Shown here: positions 46,231-55,994 of the stretch, one piece after another
How the letters are laid out: the number at the start of each line of letters is the position of its first letter
Position numbering within the stretch: the stretch's first letter is position 1
NCBI GenBank assembly: GCA_023151115.1
Contig: JAKLJP010000039.1
Span: 1-64,000 of the forward strand
Direction: 5' to 3'
Source of the DNA: Anaerolineae bacterium
GTDB lineage: Bacteria > Chloroflexota > Anaerolineae > 4572-78 > J111
Length of the DNA stretch: 64,000 nucleotides
Notes under the pieces: model-generated
The model's database searches: none
What the model saw: the letters and a program-made list of their open reading frames with translations, nothing else
What the model was told of the DNA's origin: nothing
Program-made: the position numbers and the translations under genes

Positions 46231-48465
46231 ATGTTGTTTTCCAAAAAAATAGCAATGCTGCTGCTGGCTGCGTTGATCTTGGGGGCGCTGTCGCTGATGA
46301 CGGCTTGCAATACCCAACCGCAAACCATCACCGTGGTAGAGACTGTTGTCGTCGAAAAAGAAGTGCAGGGCGAAACCATCACCATTGTTGAAACGGTTGA
46401 GGTAGTCAAAGAGGTTGAGGTTGAAAAAATAGTCACCCAAGAGGTCGAGGTTGAAAAGGTCGTCGAGATTCAGGGAGCGATTCCTTACCCCGACGCTGTG
46501 CCTTTGAACCTCACCGGCGCCGGAGAGACGAGGCAGTCTATTGACCAGATTGTAACCTACAAGGCGCTGCCGGAGTATCACGAGCCGGAATGGGTGACCG
46601 AACTGGTTGAAAAGGGTGAGTTGCCCCCCATTGAGGAACGGTTGCCCAAAGAGCCGCAGGTCATCCTGAAGTCTGGTATGGCGGATGGCATCGGGGAGTA
46701 TGGTGACGTTTGGCGTGCTTTCTCTGCCTGTCCAGTTGTTGGTTGGAACAATACCGCCGGGGTCAGCTCCGGCTGGTTTGGCATCGAGTCGGTATCCGCT
46801 TGGGACCAGGCCCTGGTGCAAACCGGCCCGCTTTGGCGCGCCGACCAGAACATCGAGCCGTTCCCCCAACTGGCCAAGAGCTGGGAGTGGTCGGAGGACG
46901 GCAAAGAATTAACCATGCACCTGATCGAAGGAGCTAAATGGTCTGACGGCGATCCGTTCACCTCTGAAGATGTCATCTTTACCTGGGAGGATTATATCGT
47001 TGATCCCAACGTCAACTCCTGGCAAAAGAGTACGGCCTTTGAGCTTGATGGCCAAGTTCCTACATTGGAGGCGGTAGACGACTATACCATCAAGTGGACC
47101 TTTGCCGTGGCAAAGCCGGTCCACCTGTTCTACCAAATGGATGAACAGGACTTCAGCGTCATGCCGGCCCACCTCTTAAAACCGTTCCATCCCAGATACA
47201 ATAAGGACATGGATTATAAGGAATTTGAAAATGCCCTACCGCCGGATGCCCTGCCCCAGGTCACTATGGGCCCCTGGGCGGCGGTAGAGTACAAAACGGA
47301 TGAGCTGTTGATTGCCCGTCGCAACCCTTACTATTGGAAGGTAGACGAAGAAGGCAACCAACTGCCCTACATTGACGAAGTCACCTTTCAAAAGGGGCCG
47401 AGTGGGGTAGGCCGAACCTTGTGTACCCTGGCCGGCGACTGCGATCACAGCAACCTGGAGAACCCGGCCGGCGAATTTGTAGAATCCTTGAAACGCGCCC
47501 AGGAGCCGGATGCCCACTTCGACATTACCTGGGGGCCTGAACTCCTAGCCTTTGAGCTTGAACTCAATCAATCGGTAGATTTGGGGGTGAAGGATGAGAA
47601 GCAGGCGGCCATCCGCCAGCTGTTCCGTGACCTGCGCTTCCGCCGCGCCCTGAGCCAGGCGATGGATCGTGACGGCCTGGCCCAGTCCACGCTGCGCGGT
47701 CCTTTCCTGCGACCCTGGCCGGGCGGCCTCTTGCCGGGTTCGCCTGAGTTCGACCGTAACTCCGTGGTCTACTATCCTTACGCCCCCGACGCAGCCAAAG
47801 CCCTGCTGGCCGAGATTGGTTTTGAGGACACCGACGGTAACGGCTTCTTGAACTGGACTAGCGGCCCGTTAGAAGGCGAGGACCTGGCCATTGCCATGAA
47901 CGCCAACGAAGACCAGCAGGAGGGCGTTAATCTCGGTGATGCCCTGGTCAATGTGTTTGCCGAGGTGGGCATCAAGGTAAATTTCCGGCCGATTACCAGC
48001 GCCGCCTGGCAGGACATCTTGCAGAGTGGTGAGTGGGAGACGCACGTCTGGCGCGTTGATCGCTGGTTCGCCCTGCCCAACATCGGCTGCACCAACTTGG
48101 CCCCGATTAGCAAAAACCAACCCGACTGGCACCGTGAGGGCGACAAGCCGCGCCAACTCCAGCCGTTTGAGGAGGATTTGGTTGACCTGGCCAACCAATA
48201 CTGCGCGGAGCAGGATCCGGCCAAGCGCAAGGAATTGATCAACGAGTACAATAAGGTCTTCACCGAAAACGTCTATGCTGTGGGCATCTGGGTGGGCCGC
48301 CACGGTTTGGCCCTAGCCAAGCGCTTCCAGAACGTGAACGCCGGCTCGCCGGTTTTCTTCTACCAGTGGGCTGAGGACAACTACATGTCGGAGCAAATCT
48401 GGACGCCAAAAGACCAGCAGGTTGAACAGCTCAGGCCCAATACGATACCGGTTTATAATAAGTAA
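46231..48465 (+). CDS. ABC transporter solute-binding lipoprotein (family 5)
   Basis: A 744-residue extracellular binding protein of the OppA/DppA family. A lipoprotein signal peptide is at 1-27 (LLLAALILGALSLMTAC, lipid-attachment Cys). It is followed by a repeated VVEKEV/VEVEKIV linker (~30-85) that is common in Chloroflexota binding proteins. The family 5 domain has YKALPEYHEPEWV, AKSWEWSEDGKELTMHLIEG, WSDGDPFTSEDVIFTW and FRRALSQAMDRD. ATG 46231 has AAGGAGGGACA just upstream. The ligand is likely an oligosaccharide or glycoside by context, not proven. A candidate small RNA is encoded antisense upstream. Confidence 0.92.
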   Translation: MLFSKKIAMLLLAALILGALSLMTACNTQPQTITVVETVVVEKEVQGETITIVETVEVVKEVEVEKIVTQEVEVEKVVEIQGAIPYPDAVPLNLTGAGETRQSIDQIVTYKALPEYHEPEWVTELVEKGELPPIEERLPKEPQVILKSGMADGIGEYGDVWRAFSACPVVGWNNTAGVSSGWFGIESVSAWDQALVQTGPLWRADQNIEPFPQLAKSWEWSEDGKELTMHLIEGAKWSDGDPFTSEDVIFTWEDYIVDPNVNSWQKSTAFELDGQVPTLEAVDDYTIKWTFAVAKPVHLFYQMDEQDFSVMPAHLLKPFHPRYNKDMDYKEFENALPPDALPQVTMGPWAAVEYKTDELLIARRNPYYWKVDEEGNQLPYIDEVTFQKGPSGVGRTLCTLAGDCDHSNLENPAGEFVESLKRAQEPDAHFDITWGPELLAFELELNQSVDLGVKDEKQAAIRQLFRDLRFRRALSQAMDRDGLAQSTLRGPFLRPWPGGLLPGSPEFDRNSVVYYPYAPDAAKALLAEIGFEDTDGNGFLNWTSGPLEGEDLAIAMNANEDQQEGVNLGDALVNVFAEVGIKVNFRPITSAAWQDILQSGEWETHVWRVDRWFALPNIGCTNLAPISKNQPDWHREGDKPRQLQPFEEDLVDLANQYCAEQDPAKRKELINEYNKVFTENVYAVGIWVGRHGLALAKRFQNVNAGSPVFFYQWAEDNYMSEQIWTPKDQQVEQLRPNTIPVYNK

Positions 48466-48466
48466 T

Positions 48467-48602
48467 AGTAGCAGGTAGCAGATAGCAGATAGCAGATAAT
48501 AGTATAGAGGATGGAAGATAGTAGATAGAGGATAGTTTTTACCTTACTACCTACTACTTACTCCTTACTTCCTATTCTTTGCTACCTTGCTACTCTGCTA
48601 CA
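48467..48602. repeat. Mirrored-word repeat (GTAGCAG / CTGCTAC words)
   Basis: The left half is built from GTAGCAG, ATAGCAG and GATAGTAGATAG words and the right half from TACTACC, TACTTACTCC and GCTACTCTGCTAC, so the two can pair roughly across a T-rich centre. It lies between the binding-protein and permease genes. The words recur in part at 63833-63880 and near 90-115. Confidence 0.65.
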
Positions 48603-48625
48603 AGCTTTCTCCCATAGGGGGATAA

Positions 48626-49624
48626 ATGCTCAATTACATTGTGCGCCGGCTCTTGATCTCAATTGTCTTACTCCTGGGCATTGGCCTGGTGTCCTTCATT
48701 GTGATTCAACTGCCGCCGGGAGACTTTGCCTCCAGTTACCAAAATTATCTGATCAACCAGGCCGGGATGTCTCAGGATGAGGCCGAAGCCGCCGCGGCTA
48801 TACTGAGGGCCAGGTACGGTTTAGACCAACCCCTGCCCCTCCAATTTGTCAATTGGATCAAAGGCATTGTCACCGAGGGTAAGTTTGGTTTCTCGATGGC
48901 TTATCGCCGGGATGTGGGTGGGATCATTGCCGAGCGTCTGCCCAAGACACTACTGTTGGCGCTGCTGGCCCATTCTATTTCGACCCTTGTCGGCATTTTC
49001 TTGGGTGTCTTCGTCGCTACTCGCCAATATAGCCTGGTTGATAACCTGTCGGCGGTGGTAGCTTTTGTTTTTACCTCGGTACCCCGCTTTTTTCTGGCTC
49101 TGATCATTCTTTACGTCCTGGTTTTTACGTTTAAACAGCGCGCCATTATCTCTTTTTTTTCCCCCGAGTATGCCGTGGCCCCCTGGTCTTGGGCTAAAGT
49201 GGTAGACCTGATCCAGCATATCTGGCCGGTCGTCTTGATTGCCGGTTTGGGCGGAGTGGCGCGGAACATGCGGGTCATGCGCGGCAATCTGCTCGATGTG
49301 CTAAATGCCCAGTACGTCACTACCGCTCGCTCCAAGGGGTTGACCGAAGCAAAGGTGATGAATAAACATGCTGTGCCCAATGCGCTGCATCCGATCGTGG
49401 CCTACCAGGGCACAGTTTTACCTTATATGATTCAAGGGGAGCTGGAGGCAGCCATCGTTTTGAATATGCCGACTATGGCGCCTTTGTTTTATGACTCCCT
49501 GGTGAACCAGGACATCTATATTTCCGGCAGTTTACTGCTGGTATACGGCGCGCTGATTGTCATCGGTAACTTGCTGGCCGATATTTTCCTGGCCGTTCTT
49601 GACCCGCGCATTCGCTACAATTAA
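48626..49624 (+). CDS. Opp-type ABC transporter permease 1
   Basis: A 332-residue inner-membrane permease of the OppB/DppB type: N-terminal [20 protein letters not shown], six hydrophobic segments, and the cytoplasmic EAA-like loop ([25 protein letters not shown]). A ribosome site AGGGGG lies 8 bp upstream of ATG. It pairs with the permease at 49720. Confidence 0.92.
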   Translation: MLNYIVRRLLISIVLLLGIGLVSFIVIQLPPGDFASSYQNYLINQAGMSQDEAEAAAAILRARYGLDQPLPLQFVNWIKGIVTEGKFGFSMAYRRDVGGIIAERLPKTLLLALLAHSISTLVGIFLGVFVATRQYSLVDNLSAVVAFVFTSVPRFFLALIILYVLVFTFKQRAIISFFSPEYAVAPWSWAKVVDLIQHIWPVVLIAGLGGVARNMRVMRGNLLDVLNAQYVTTARSKGLTEAKVMNKHAVPNALHPIVAYQGTVLPYMIQGELEAAIVLNMPTMAPLFYDSLVNQDIYISGSLLLVYGALIVIGNLLADIFLAVLDPRIRYN

Positions 49625-49639
49625 GCGGGTCTGTAAGAT

Positions 49640-49698
49640 AATAAGAAATAAGAAATGAGAAATGAGAAATAAGATTTCAGAGATTCTTATTTCTAAAT
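49640..49698. repeat. Mirrored-word repeat (AGAAATAAGA words)
   Basis: The left half is AATAAGAAATAAGAAATGAG words and the right half contains TTCTTATTTCT, its complement. It forms a loose hairpin between the two permease genes. Confidence 0.65.
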
Positions 49699-49719
49699 TG
49701 GCAAAGCTTGAGGCAAGCA

Positions 49720-50865
49720 ATGAGTGACATGAGTCTGACTATCGGTCAAAATGTACCTGAGGTTATTGAAAAAACAGAAACCGAGCGGCACGAAAGTTAT
49801 TTCGAGCTGGTCTGGAAGAAATTCCAAAGAAGCAAGCCGGCCATCGCCGGCGGCCTGATGATTCTGGCTTTAACCATACTGGCGATCTTTGCCGACTTTT
49901 TTTCACCGAATCGACTCAATGAACTTAAGATGCAGGCCGCTTTTACGCCCCCGCAGCAAATTCACTTTGTGGATACTGAGGGTAACTTTCATCTGCGGCC
50001 CTTTGTCTATGCCCTGGTCCCTAGCATAGATCTGCAGACCCTTGAACCGACATGGACGGAGGATACGAGCAAGCGTTACCCTATTCAGTTCTTTGTTCAG
50101 AGTTGGGAGTATAAGCTGTTCGGTTTGATTCCTATGCGCTGGCATCTTTTTGGCGTCGAGGAAGGCGGCAGCATCTATATCCTCGGTACCGACAAGTTGG
50201 GCCGCGACCTATGGGGTAAATCTTGCGAGGCCGGCCGCATCTCTCTGGCCATGAGTTTGTTTGGCACTTTTATCAGTGTCGCCATCGGCTCTATCCTGGG
50301 CGTTGTCTCAGGTTATTATGGCGGCTGGATTGACAACGCCTTGCAGCGCTTTGTCGAATTTGTCAATGCGTTTCCGCAGTTACCGCTGTGGATGGCTCTG
50401 GCGGCCATCGTCCCTCGAAATTGGGACTCATTTACAGTCTTTATTATTATGGCTTTTATTTTTGCCCTGTTGTCGTGGACGGTGCTGGCCCGTGAGGTGC
50501 GGGGTAAGGTGCTGGCTTTTCGGGAAACAGATTTTGTGCTGGCCGCCAGGGAAATGGGCGCCTCTGATGCCCGGACGATCTTCCTGCATCTCTATCCTAA
50601 TACGCTGAGCCACATTATTGTGGTTTTAACCCTGACCATTCCCCAGATCATTCTGGCCGAGGCTTTTCTCAGTTTCCTGGGAATCGGCATCCAGGAGCCG
50701 CTCATCAGTTGGGGCCTGCTGATGAGAAACGCCCAAACCTTACAAACCCTGGGCGTGACCCCTTGGATTATGGCCCCGGTGGGCTTTATCATCATTGCCG
50801 TGTTGGGCTTCAATTTCCTGGGCGACGGCCTGCGCGATGCGGCTGATCCGTATTCGATTGTGTGA
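49720..50865 (+). CDS. Opp-type ABC transporter permease 2
   Basis: A 381-residue permease of the OppC/DppC type. The N-terminal region has [20 protein letters not shown] (first membrane helix), followed by a long external segment, and then five helices with the EAA-like loop ([20 protein letters not shown]). ATG 49720 has GAGG 7 bp upstream; a TTG further upstream is less likely. The external segment of ~130 residues before helix 2 is longer than in most OppC proteins and is similar to those of some Chloroflexota transporters. Confidence 0.9.
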   Translation: MSDMSLTIGQNVPEVIEKTETERHESYFELVWKKFQRSKPAIAGGLMILALTILAIFADFFSPNRLNELKMQAAFTPPQQIHFVDTEGNFHLRPFVYALVPSIDLQTLEPTWTEDTSKRYPIQFFVQSWEYKLFGLIPMRWHLFGVEEGGSIYILGTDKLGRDLWGKSCEAGRISLAMSLFGTFISVAIGSILGVVSGYYGGWIDNALQRFVEFVNAFPQLPLWMALAAIVPRNWDSFTVFIIMAFIFALLSWTVLAREVRGKVLAFRETDFVLAAREMGASDARTIFLHLYPNTLSHIIVVLTLTIPQIILAEAFLSFLGIGIQEPLISWGLLMRNAQTLQTLGVTPWIMAPVGFIIIAVLGFNFLGDGLRDAADPYSIV

Positions 50866-50889
50866 GTGTTAAAGGTAGCAGAGTAGCAC

Positions 50890-51150
50890 GCCCTTTCCCC
50901 CTTCGGGGACGCCCGAAGGGGCGCGGCCAGCACCCGAAGGGTGAGGTCGCAACTCGCAGGTTGTAAGTTGGATGAAATAAACGAAACACGCAACACGGGC
51001 TTAAGTAGTTTTCAGAATTAACTTGTGGATTTTACATAAAAATGTTAGACAAGATTTACAAGATTAACAGGATAAAACGGCAGATAATCTTGTAAATCTT
51101 GTTAACCCTGTCGAAAAAATATGACAACTTAGCGATGAAAACCACTTAAT
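50890..51150. repeat. Inverted repeat cluster with ACAAGATTTACAAGAT words
   Basis: Two nested mirrored blocks: the outer block pairs TTAAGTAGTTTTCAG (51000-51015) with the reverse complement of TGAAAACCACTTAA (51135-51150); the inner block pairs ACAAGATTTACAAGATTAAC (51051-51070) with the reverse complement of ATCTTGTAAATCTTGT (51088-51104), both imperfect. A separate GC-rich hairpin with CCCGAAGGG arms lies at 50905-50945. The outer block ends about 13 bp before the cytochrome-like gene. Confidence 0.7.
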
Positions 51151-51163
51151 TTTAGAACAGTCA

Positions 51164-52942
51164 ATGAGAAAACACTGGCTTCTCAACTTAATAATCGCCT
51201 TTGCTAGTGTAGCCTGGGGTATTTCCGCCTTATTCTCTCAACCACCACTCCTCGCCGCTGCCACGCCCACACCCGCGCCAGCGAAGGTAACGCCTACGCC
51301 TGAGCCGTCCCCAGGGACGGTGTTTGGCGTGGTGCGGAATGAGCAGGGACCGGTGGCCGGGGCCAGGGTGCGGCTACAACTTGCCGAAACCCATACCACC
51401 ACGGCTGCTGATGGCTCTTTTACCCTAACTGGAGTGACTGCCACTCAACCGGTGACAGTGACCGCCTGGGCTTCAGGCCACTACAATGGCTGGACCCAAG
51501 CTATTGCCGGGGCCGCGCCCGTCACAATTACCCTCACTGCCCATTATACGAGTGACAACCTCGATTATGACTGGTACTCCTTTGAAGGTGTTGAAGGCTC
51601 CAAGGCGTGCGGTCTGTGTCATACCGCCAACGCCGAATGGGAGGCAGACGCTCATGCCCAGGCCGCCATCAACCCTCGTTTTTTAACCATGTATATGGGC
51701 ACAGATATTCACGGCAACAAAAATTCATCACTACCCAAGGATAATTTGGGCAAACCGCTGCCGCCAGATTTGAGCCAACCTTACTACGGTCCCGGCTTCC
51801 GGCTCGACTATCCCGACCGGGCCGGCAACTGCGCCGCCTGCCATACTCCGGCAGCGTCCAAATTGGAACCGGCCAATACCTGCGGCTGGTCAGGCTGCCA
51901 TTCGAGCACGACCGCCGCTTATTCGGACCAAGTTCCCGATGGCGTCAGCCCCCTGTATCTCACCGGCGACGCCGCCGAGGGTATCTCCTGCGAATTTTGC
52001 CATAAAATCGGCGAAGTGTTCCTGGTCCCAGAAACAGGCTTACCTCATCCCGACAAGCCGGGCATCTCCTCGGTGCGCTTGTATCGCCCGGCTGGAGAGG
52101 ATCAACTCTTCTTTGGCACTTTCGACGACGTGAGCCGGCCGGCAGATAGCTACTTGCCGCTGTTGGAGGAAAGCGCCTTTTGCGCGCCATGTCACTACGG
52201 CGTCTTCGACGGCGTGGCCGGGGATATGACGGTGGCCGATGGCGTAGTCATCTATAACTCCTTTGGCGAGTGGCTGGCCAGCCCCTACAGCGACCCGGAG
52301 ACCGGCCAGACCTGCCAGGATTGCCATATGCCGGCCGGAACCAGCGATTATTTCGTTTTCCCGGAAAAAGGGGGATTGCGACGTGACCCGCAGCACATCC
52401 GTAGCCATCGCATGCCGGGTGCGGCAGATAAAACATTATTACAAAACGCAGTCACTATGACCGCGACGGCCCGGCTGGCCGGAGATCAGGTGCAGGTTGA
52501 GGTCAGCCTGACCAACGACAAAACCGGTCATTCCGTGCCCACCGACTCGCCCCTGCGCCACATGATTCTGGTTGTGCAGGCCAGCGATGCTGCTAACCGT
52601 GAATTGCCTCTGCAAGTGGGTCCCCAGTTGCCCGATTGGACGGGTAACTACGCCGGCCGGCCCGGCCAGGTCTATGCCCAAATCCTGGAAGACGAATGGA
52701 CCGGCGAGTCGCCCACGGGGGCCTTCTGGCGGCCCATTCGACTGATCAGCGATACCCGCCTGAAAGCCATGGCAACCGATGTCAGCCGGTATAGTTTTAC
52801 GCTACCAGACAATGGCTCCGCCAAAATTGAAGTCCGTCTGATCTACCGCCGGGCTTTCCAGCAGTTGATGCAATGGAAGGGCTGGACGGACCCCGACATG
52901 GTGATGGAAGAAGCAACACTAACGGTTGAGCGTTCTGAATAA
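51164..52942 (+). CDS. Secreted multiheme cytochrome-like protein with carboxypeptidase-regulatory domain
   Basis: A 592-residue exported protein: signal peptide 1-33, a Pro/Thr linker, a carboxypeptidase-regulatory-like beta domain at ~50-128 ([19 protein letters not shown]), then a heme-rich part with five CxxCH motifs (CGLCH 149, CAACH 223, CEFCH 276, CAPCH 340, CQDCH 384) and one CX4CH (240-246). The last ~170 residues are beta-rich and lack heme sites. It may carry electrons across the envelope or act as an oxidoreductase. It sits between the second permease and the second ATPase of the importer, an odd place for a cytochrome. ATG 51164 has no clear ribosome site. Confidence 0.8.
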   Translation: MRKHWLLNLIIAFASVAWGISALFSQPPLLAAATPTPAPAKVTPTPEPSPGTVFGVVRNEQGPVAGARVRLQLAETHTTTAADGSFTLTGVTATQPVTVTAWASGHYNGWTQAIAGAAPVTITLTAHYTSDNLDYDWYSFEGVEGSKACGLCHTANAEWEADAHAQAAINPRFLTMYMGTDIHGNKNSSLPKDNLGKPLPPDLSQPYYGPGFRLDYPDRAGNCAACHTPAASKLEPANTCGWSGCHSSTTAAYSDQVPDGVSPLYLTGDAAEGISCEFCHKIGEVFLVPETGLPHPDKPGISSVRLYRPAGEDQLFFGTFDDVSRPADSYLPLLEESAFCAPCHYGVFDGVAGDMTVADGVVIYNSFGEWLASPYSDPETGQTCQDCHMPAGTSDYFVFPEKGGLRRDPQHIRSHRMPGAADKTLLQNAVTMTATARLAGDQVQVEVSLTNDKTGHSVPTDSPLRHMILVVQASDAANRELPLQVGPQLPDWTGNYAGRPGQVYAQILEDEWTGESPTGAFWRPIRLISDTRLKAMATDVSRYSFTLPDNGSAKIEVRLIYRRAFQQLMQWKGWTDPDMVMEEATLTVERSE

Positions 52943-52956
52943 ACAGGGGGCTTTCT

Positions 52957-54051
52957 TTGAACGACAACGATAACCTTACCTCCGGCAAGTGGGATGGACG
53001 TGCACCTCAAGCTGTCCGGTCAGAGCCATTTACAGACAGTTATGATACGACCATCCTTAAAGTAAAAGACCTTAAGCAGCATTTCCCCATCCGCCAGGGA
53101 TTCTTGCAGCGCGTCATCGGCCAGATTAAGGCGGTGGATGGGGTCAGCTTTTCCATGCGCGAGGAAGAAGTGCTGGGCCTGGTGGGCGAAAGCGGCTGCG
53201 GCAAAACCACGTTGGGCCGCACCATCCTGCGCCTGTATGACCCCACGGCGGGCGAAATTCATTTCCGCAAACACGATGGCAATTGGATTGACCTCTCTCG
53301 GATTAGCCAGAAAGAGATGAAACCCTTCCGGCGCGAGATGCGCATGATCTTTCAGGACCCGTTTAGTTCGCTCAATCCGCGTTTTACGGTCAAAGATATT
53401 ATTGGCGAACCCCTGATCATTCACCATATTGCCAAAGGGAAAGAGATGGAGGATCGTGTGGCGCAGCTCATGCGCTCCGTCGGCCTCGACCCGGCCTACA
53501 TGCGCCGCTATCCCCACGAGTTTTCGGGCGGGCAGCGGCAGCGCATCGGCCTGGCCCGTACCCTGGCCCTCAGCCCGCGTCTGATTGTGGCCGATGAGCC
53601 GGTCTCTGCCCTGGATGTCTCGATTCAGGCCCAGGTGCTCAACCTGTTGCAGGAGCTAAAGGAAAGGCTGGGCTTGACTTTACTCTTTATCGCCCACGAT
53701 CTCTCCGTGGTTGAGCATATGTGCGACCGGATTGCGGTGATGTATGTCGGCAAGCTGGTGGAACTGGCCGAAGCCGAAGAATTGCTGCGCCATCCGCTGC
53801 ATCCCTATACCGAAGCCCTGGTTTCGGCGGTGCCGCCGGCCGACCCGGATATTCGCTTGAACCGCATTACCCTGGAAGGCGACGTGCCCAGCCCGGCCAA
53901 CCCGCCGCCGGGCTGCGTGTTTCACCCGCGCTGCCGGTACGCCCAGGCTATTTGCAGCCAGCAGGCGCCGCAACTGGTCGAGGTCGAAGCCAACCACTCC
54001 GTGAGCTGTCACTTTGCCAAAGAGCTAAATTTGCAAGGGGTCGGGAATTAA
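52957..54051 (+). CDS. Opp-type ABC transporter ATPase (OppF/DppF-like)
   Basis: A 364-residue ATPase that completes the importer: Walker [24 protein letters not shown], signature FSGGQRQRI, Walker [21 protein letters not shown]. The C-terminal Cys-rich tail [17 protein letters not shown] is typical of OppF. Start TTG 52957 with AGGGGG 7 bp upstream. It directly follows the cytochrome-like gene (14 bp), so that gene lies inside the transporter operon. Confidence 0.9.
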   Translation: MNDNDNLTSGKWDGRAPQAVRSEPFTDSYDTTILKVKDLKQHFPIRQGFLQRVIGQIKAVDGVSFSMREEEVLGLVGESGCGKTTLGRTILRLYDPTAGEIHFRKHDGNWIDLSRISQKEMKPFRREMRMIFQDPFSSLNPRFTVKDIIGEPLIIHHIAKGKEMEDRVAQLMRSVGLDPAYMRRYPHEFSGGQRQRIGLARTLALSPRLIVADEPVSALDVSIQAQVLNLLQELKERLGLTLLFIAHDLSVVEHMCDRIAVMYVGKLVELAEAEELLRHPLHPYTEALVSAVPPADPDIRLNRITLEGDVPSPANPPPGCVFHPRCRYAQAICSQQAPQLVEVEANHSVSCHFAKELNLQGVGN

Positions 54052-54056
54052 AAAAG

Positions 54057-54410
54057 ATGGAGACCACCAATCGCTTTCCGGCATTCTTGGCCTATTTTCT
54101 GCTCATCTTTGGCTGTCTGTATGTCTTTATCTTTGAACGGCGGGACAAATTTGCCGTCTACCATGCCAAACAATCGCTGCTAATTGTGCTGACCGCCCTG
54201 GCCGCGCCCCTGGTCTGGGCAGTAGTGGCCTGGCTGTTATCGTGGCTGCCTTTTGGCTTTTTGTTGGGGGTCGCCCTTTTTTCCCTGGTCGTAGCAACCT
54301 ACATCTTTCTGGGGGTCATTTGGTTGCTAGGTATGCTCTATGTCTCTCAAACCCAGGCCAAACCTTTGCCCCTTATTGGGGGCTGGGCCAAGTGGATTCC
54401 CATCCGTTAA
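54057..54410 (+). CDS. Small DUF4870/Tic20-like membrane protein
   Basis: A 117-residue integral membrane protein. After a short N-terminus come three to four hydrophobic helices (FLAYFLLIFGCLYVFIFERR, LLIVLTALAAPLVWAVVAWL, GFLLGVALFSLVVATYIFLG). The pattern helix-ERRDKFAVYHAKQS-helix matches DUF4870 proteins, which have unknown function. ATG 54057 is 5 bp after the ATPase stop, so it is probably co-transcribed and coupled. It may be an accessory of the importer, but this is not shown. Confidence 0.65.
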   Translation: METTNRFPAFLAYFLLIFGCLYVFIFERRDKFAVYHAKQSLLIVLTALAAPLVWAVVAWLLSWLPFGFLLGVALFSLVVATYIFLGVIWLLGMLYVSQTQAKPLPLIGGWAKWIPIR

Positions 54411-54411
54411 A

Positions 54412-54480
54412 TTTACGATTTCAGATTTACGATTTACGATTGGGTGTTGTTTTAAATCGTAAATCGTAAATCCTCATCAT
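54412..54480. repeat. Mirrored-word repeat (TTTACGATT words)
   Basis: The left arm has three copies of TTTACGATT (54412-54440) and the right arm is AAATCGTAAATCGTAAAT (54454-54472), the reverse complement. The loop is 13 bases. It precedes the GH4 gene start by ~25 bp. Confidence 0.7.
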
Positions 54481-54497
54481 GCGAGGTAACAAATTCT

Positions 54498-55832
54498 ATG
54501 CCAAAAATTGCCTTTATCGGCGCGGGTAGTGTAGTTTTTACCCGCAACCTGTGTAGCGACATTTTATTGACTCCCGCTTTGCAAGATAGCACCCTAACCC
54601 TGATGGATATTGACCCTAACCGCCTCGGTCAGGCTCAGGAGTTGGTCCAGGCCATCGTTGACCGGCGGGGTCTCAAGGCCCGAGTCGAAGCCACTACCCA
54701 GCCGCGGGAAGCGGTGGCCGGCGCGGATTATGTTATCACCACCTTCCAGCAGGGCGGCCTGGAAGCCTACGTCCTGGATATCGAAATTCCGCAGCGTTAC
54801 GGGGTGGAGCAGTGCGTGGGCGACACGTTGGGACCGGGGGGTGTCTTCCGCGCCTTGCGGACTATCCCGGTGCTGCTAAATTTGTGCCGCGATATGGATG
54901 AAGTTGCGCCACAAGCGCTGCTGCTCAACTACGTTAACCCGATGGCAGCCAACTGCTGGGCCGTCGCCAGAGCCACCGGCCGGCCGTATGTCGGCCTGTG
55001 CCACAGCGTCCAGGGCACCAGCGAAATGCTGGCCGAGTGGATAGAGACGCCCTATGAGGAAGTGGTGTTTCGCTGCGCCGGCATCAATCACCAGGCGTTC
55101 TTTTTAGAATTTCGCCGGGGTCAAGAAGACCTTTATCCGTTGCTCTGGCAGGCCATCGAGCGGGACGAGATTTACGCCCAGGAGCCGGTGCGCATCGAGC
55201 TGATGAAGCACTTTGGTTACTTCGTCACCGAGTCCAGCGGACACGCCAGCGAGTACGTACCCTATTTTCGCAAAACAGCCGAGATGGTTAACCACGATTT
55301 GGTCCCGCGTTTCAAAGATGAAGTCAACCACTGGTTCGACTTTGGCCGCACCGGCGGCTATCTGCGCCACTGCTTCGAGCGGCTGGAGGAGTCGAGCGAG
55401 GTTTATGAGGAGATGATTAGCGGACGGCAGCCGCTGCCCAGCCAGCGGACCCACGAATATGGTTCACGCATTATCGAGGCCATCGAAATCAACCGCCCGA
55501 TTTCGATCAACGGCAACGTGCCCAATGACCACCTGATAGACAACTTGCCCACCGGCTGCTGCGTCGAAGTGCCCTGCCTGGTGGATAGCAATGGCATCCA
55601 GCCGACCCGCGTGGACAACTACCCGCCCCAACTGGCCGCCCTCAACCGGACCAATATCAATGTCCAGGAATTAATCGTCGAGGCGGCTTTGACCGGCCGC
55701 CGTGAAGCCGTCTATCACGCCGTTATGCTCGACCCACTCACCGCCGCCGTCTGCACCCTGCCCCAGATTCGAGCGATGGTCACAGAATTACTGGCGGCGC
55801 AGGCGCAGTGGCTGCCCCAGTTTCAAGCCTGA
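54498..55832 (+). CDS. Glycoside hydrolase family 4, alpha-galactosidase-like
   Basis: A 444-residue cytoplasmic GH4 enzyme. GH4 members need NAD+ and a divalent metal and cleave glycosidic bonds by oxidising C3 of the sugar. Visible are the dinucleotide fold (KIAFIGAGSVVFTRNL, MDIDPNR), metal/substrate residues in LCHSVQGTS, CAGINHQAF and the VTESSGHASEY motif, and the tail GCCVEVPCLVDSNGIQP. It is closest to MelA-type alpha-galactosidases among families I know, but GH4 also acts on glucosides and glucuronides. GAGG lies 12 bp upstream of ATG. The paralog at 57034 is more like MelA. Confidence 0.85.
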   Translation: MPKIAFIGAGSVVFTRNLCSDILLTPALQDSTLTLMDIDPNRLGQAQELVQAIVDRRGLKARVEATTQPREAVAGADYVITTFQQGGLEAYVLDIEIPQRYGVEQCVGDTLGPGGVFRALRTIPVLLNLCRDMDEVAPQALLLNYVNPMAANCWAVARATGRPYVGLCHSVQGTSEMLAEWIETPYEEVVFRCAGINHQAFFLEFRRGQEDLYPLLWQAIERDEIYAQEPVRIELMKHFGYFVTESSGHASEYVPYFRKTAEMVNHDLVPRFKDEVNHWFDFGRTGGYLRHCFERLEESSEVYEEMISGRQPLPSQRTHEYGSRIIEAIEINRPISINGNVPNDHLIDNLPTGCCVEVPCLVDSNGIQPTRVDNYPPQLAALNRTNINVQELIVEAALTGRREAVYHAVMLDPLTAAVCTLPQIRAMVTELLAAQAQWLPQFQA

Positions 55833-55880
55833 TTTTGAGGAGTGTTTACGAGACTGTGGTATACTACCGATGATGAAAAT

Positions 55881-55909
55881 GGAGTCCAAAAACATAGCTT
55901 TTGGACTCC
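55881..55909. repeat. Perfect-type hairpin repeat, copy 1
   Basis: Arms GGAGTCCAAAAAC and GCTTTTGGACTCC around ATA form a 13-bp stem with one A-C mismatch. The same element recurs at 63930-63958 with the same preceding sequence GATGATGAAAA. It lies 86 bp upstream of the epimerase gene start. No T-run follows, so it is not a normal terminator. Confidence 0.7.
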
Positions 55910-55994
55910 GGCAAAGCATAAACCTTTAGCACATCATCAATGATGAAAATTTTCTGGCGGTCGGCGGTCGTATTCTCACAGGAGATAACTTATC

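Noticed and set aside
46186..46869. 227-residue minus-strand ORF opposite the binding-protein gene
   Set aside because: Low-complexity shadow of the VEKEV-repeat coding region; no start signal, and the plus-strand gene is certain.
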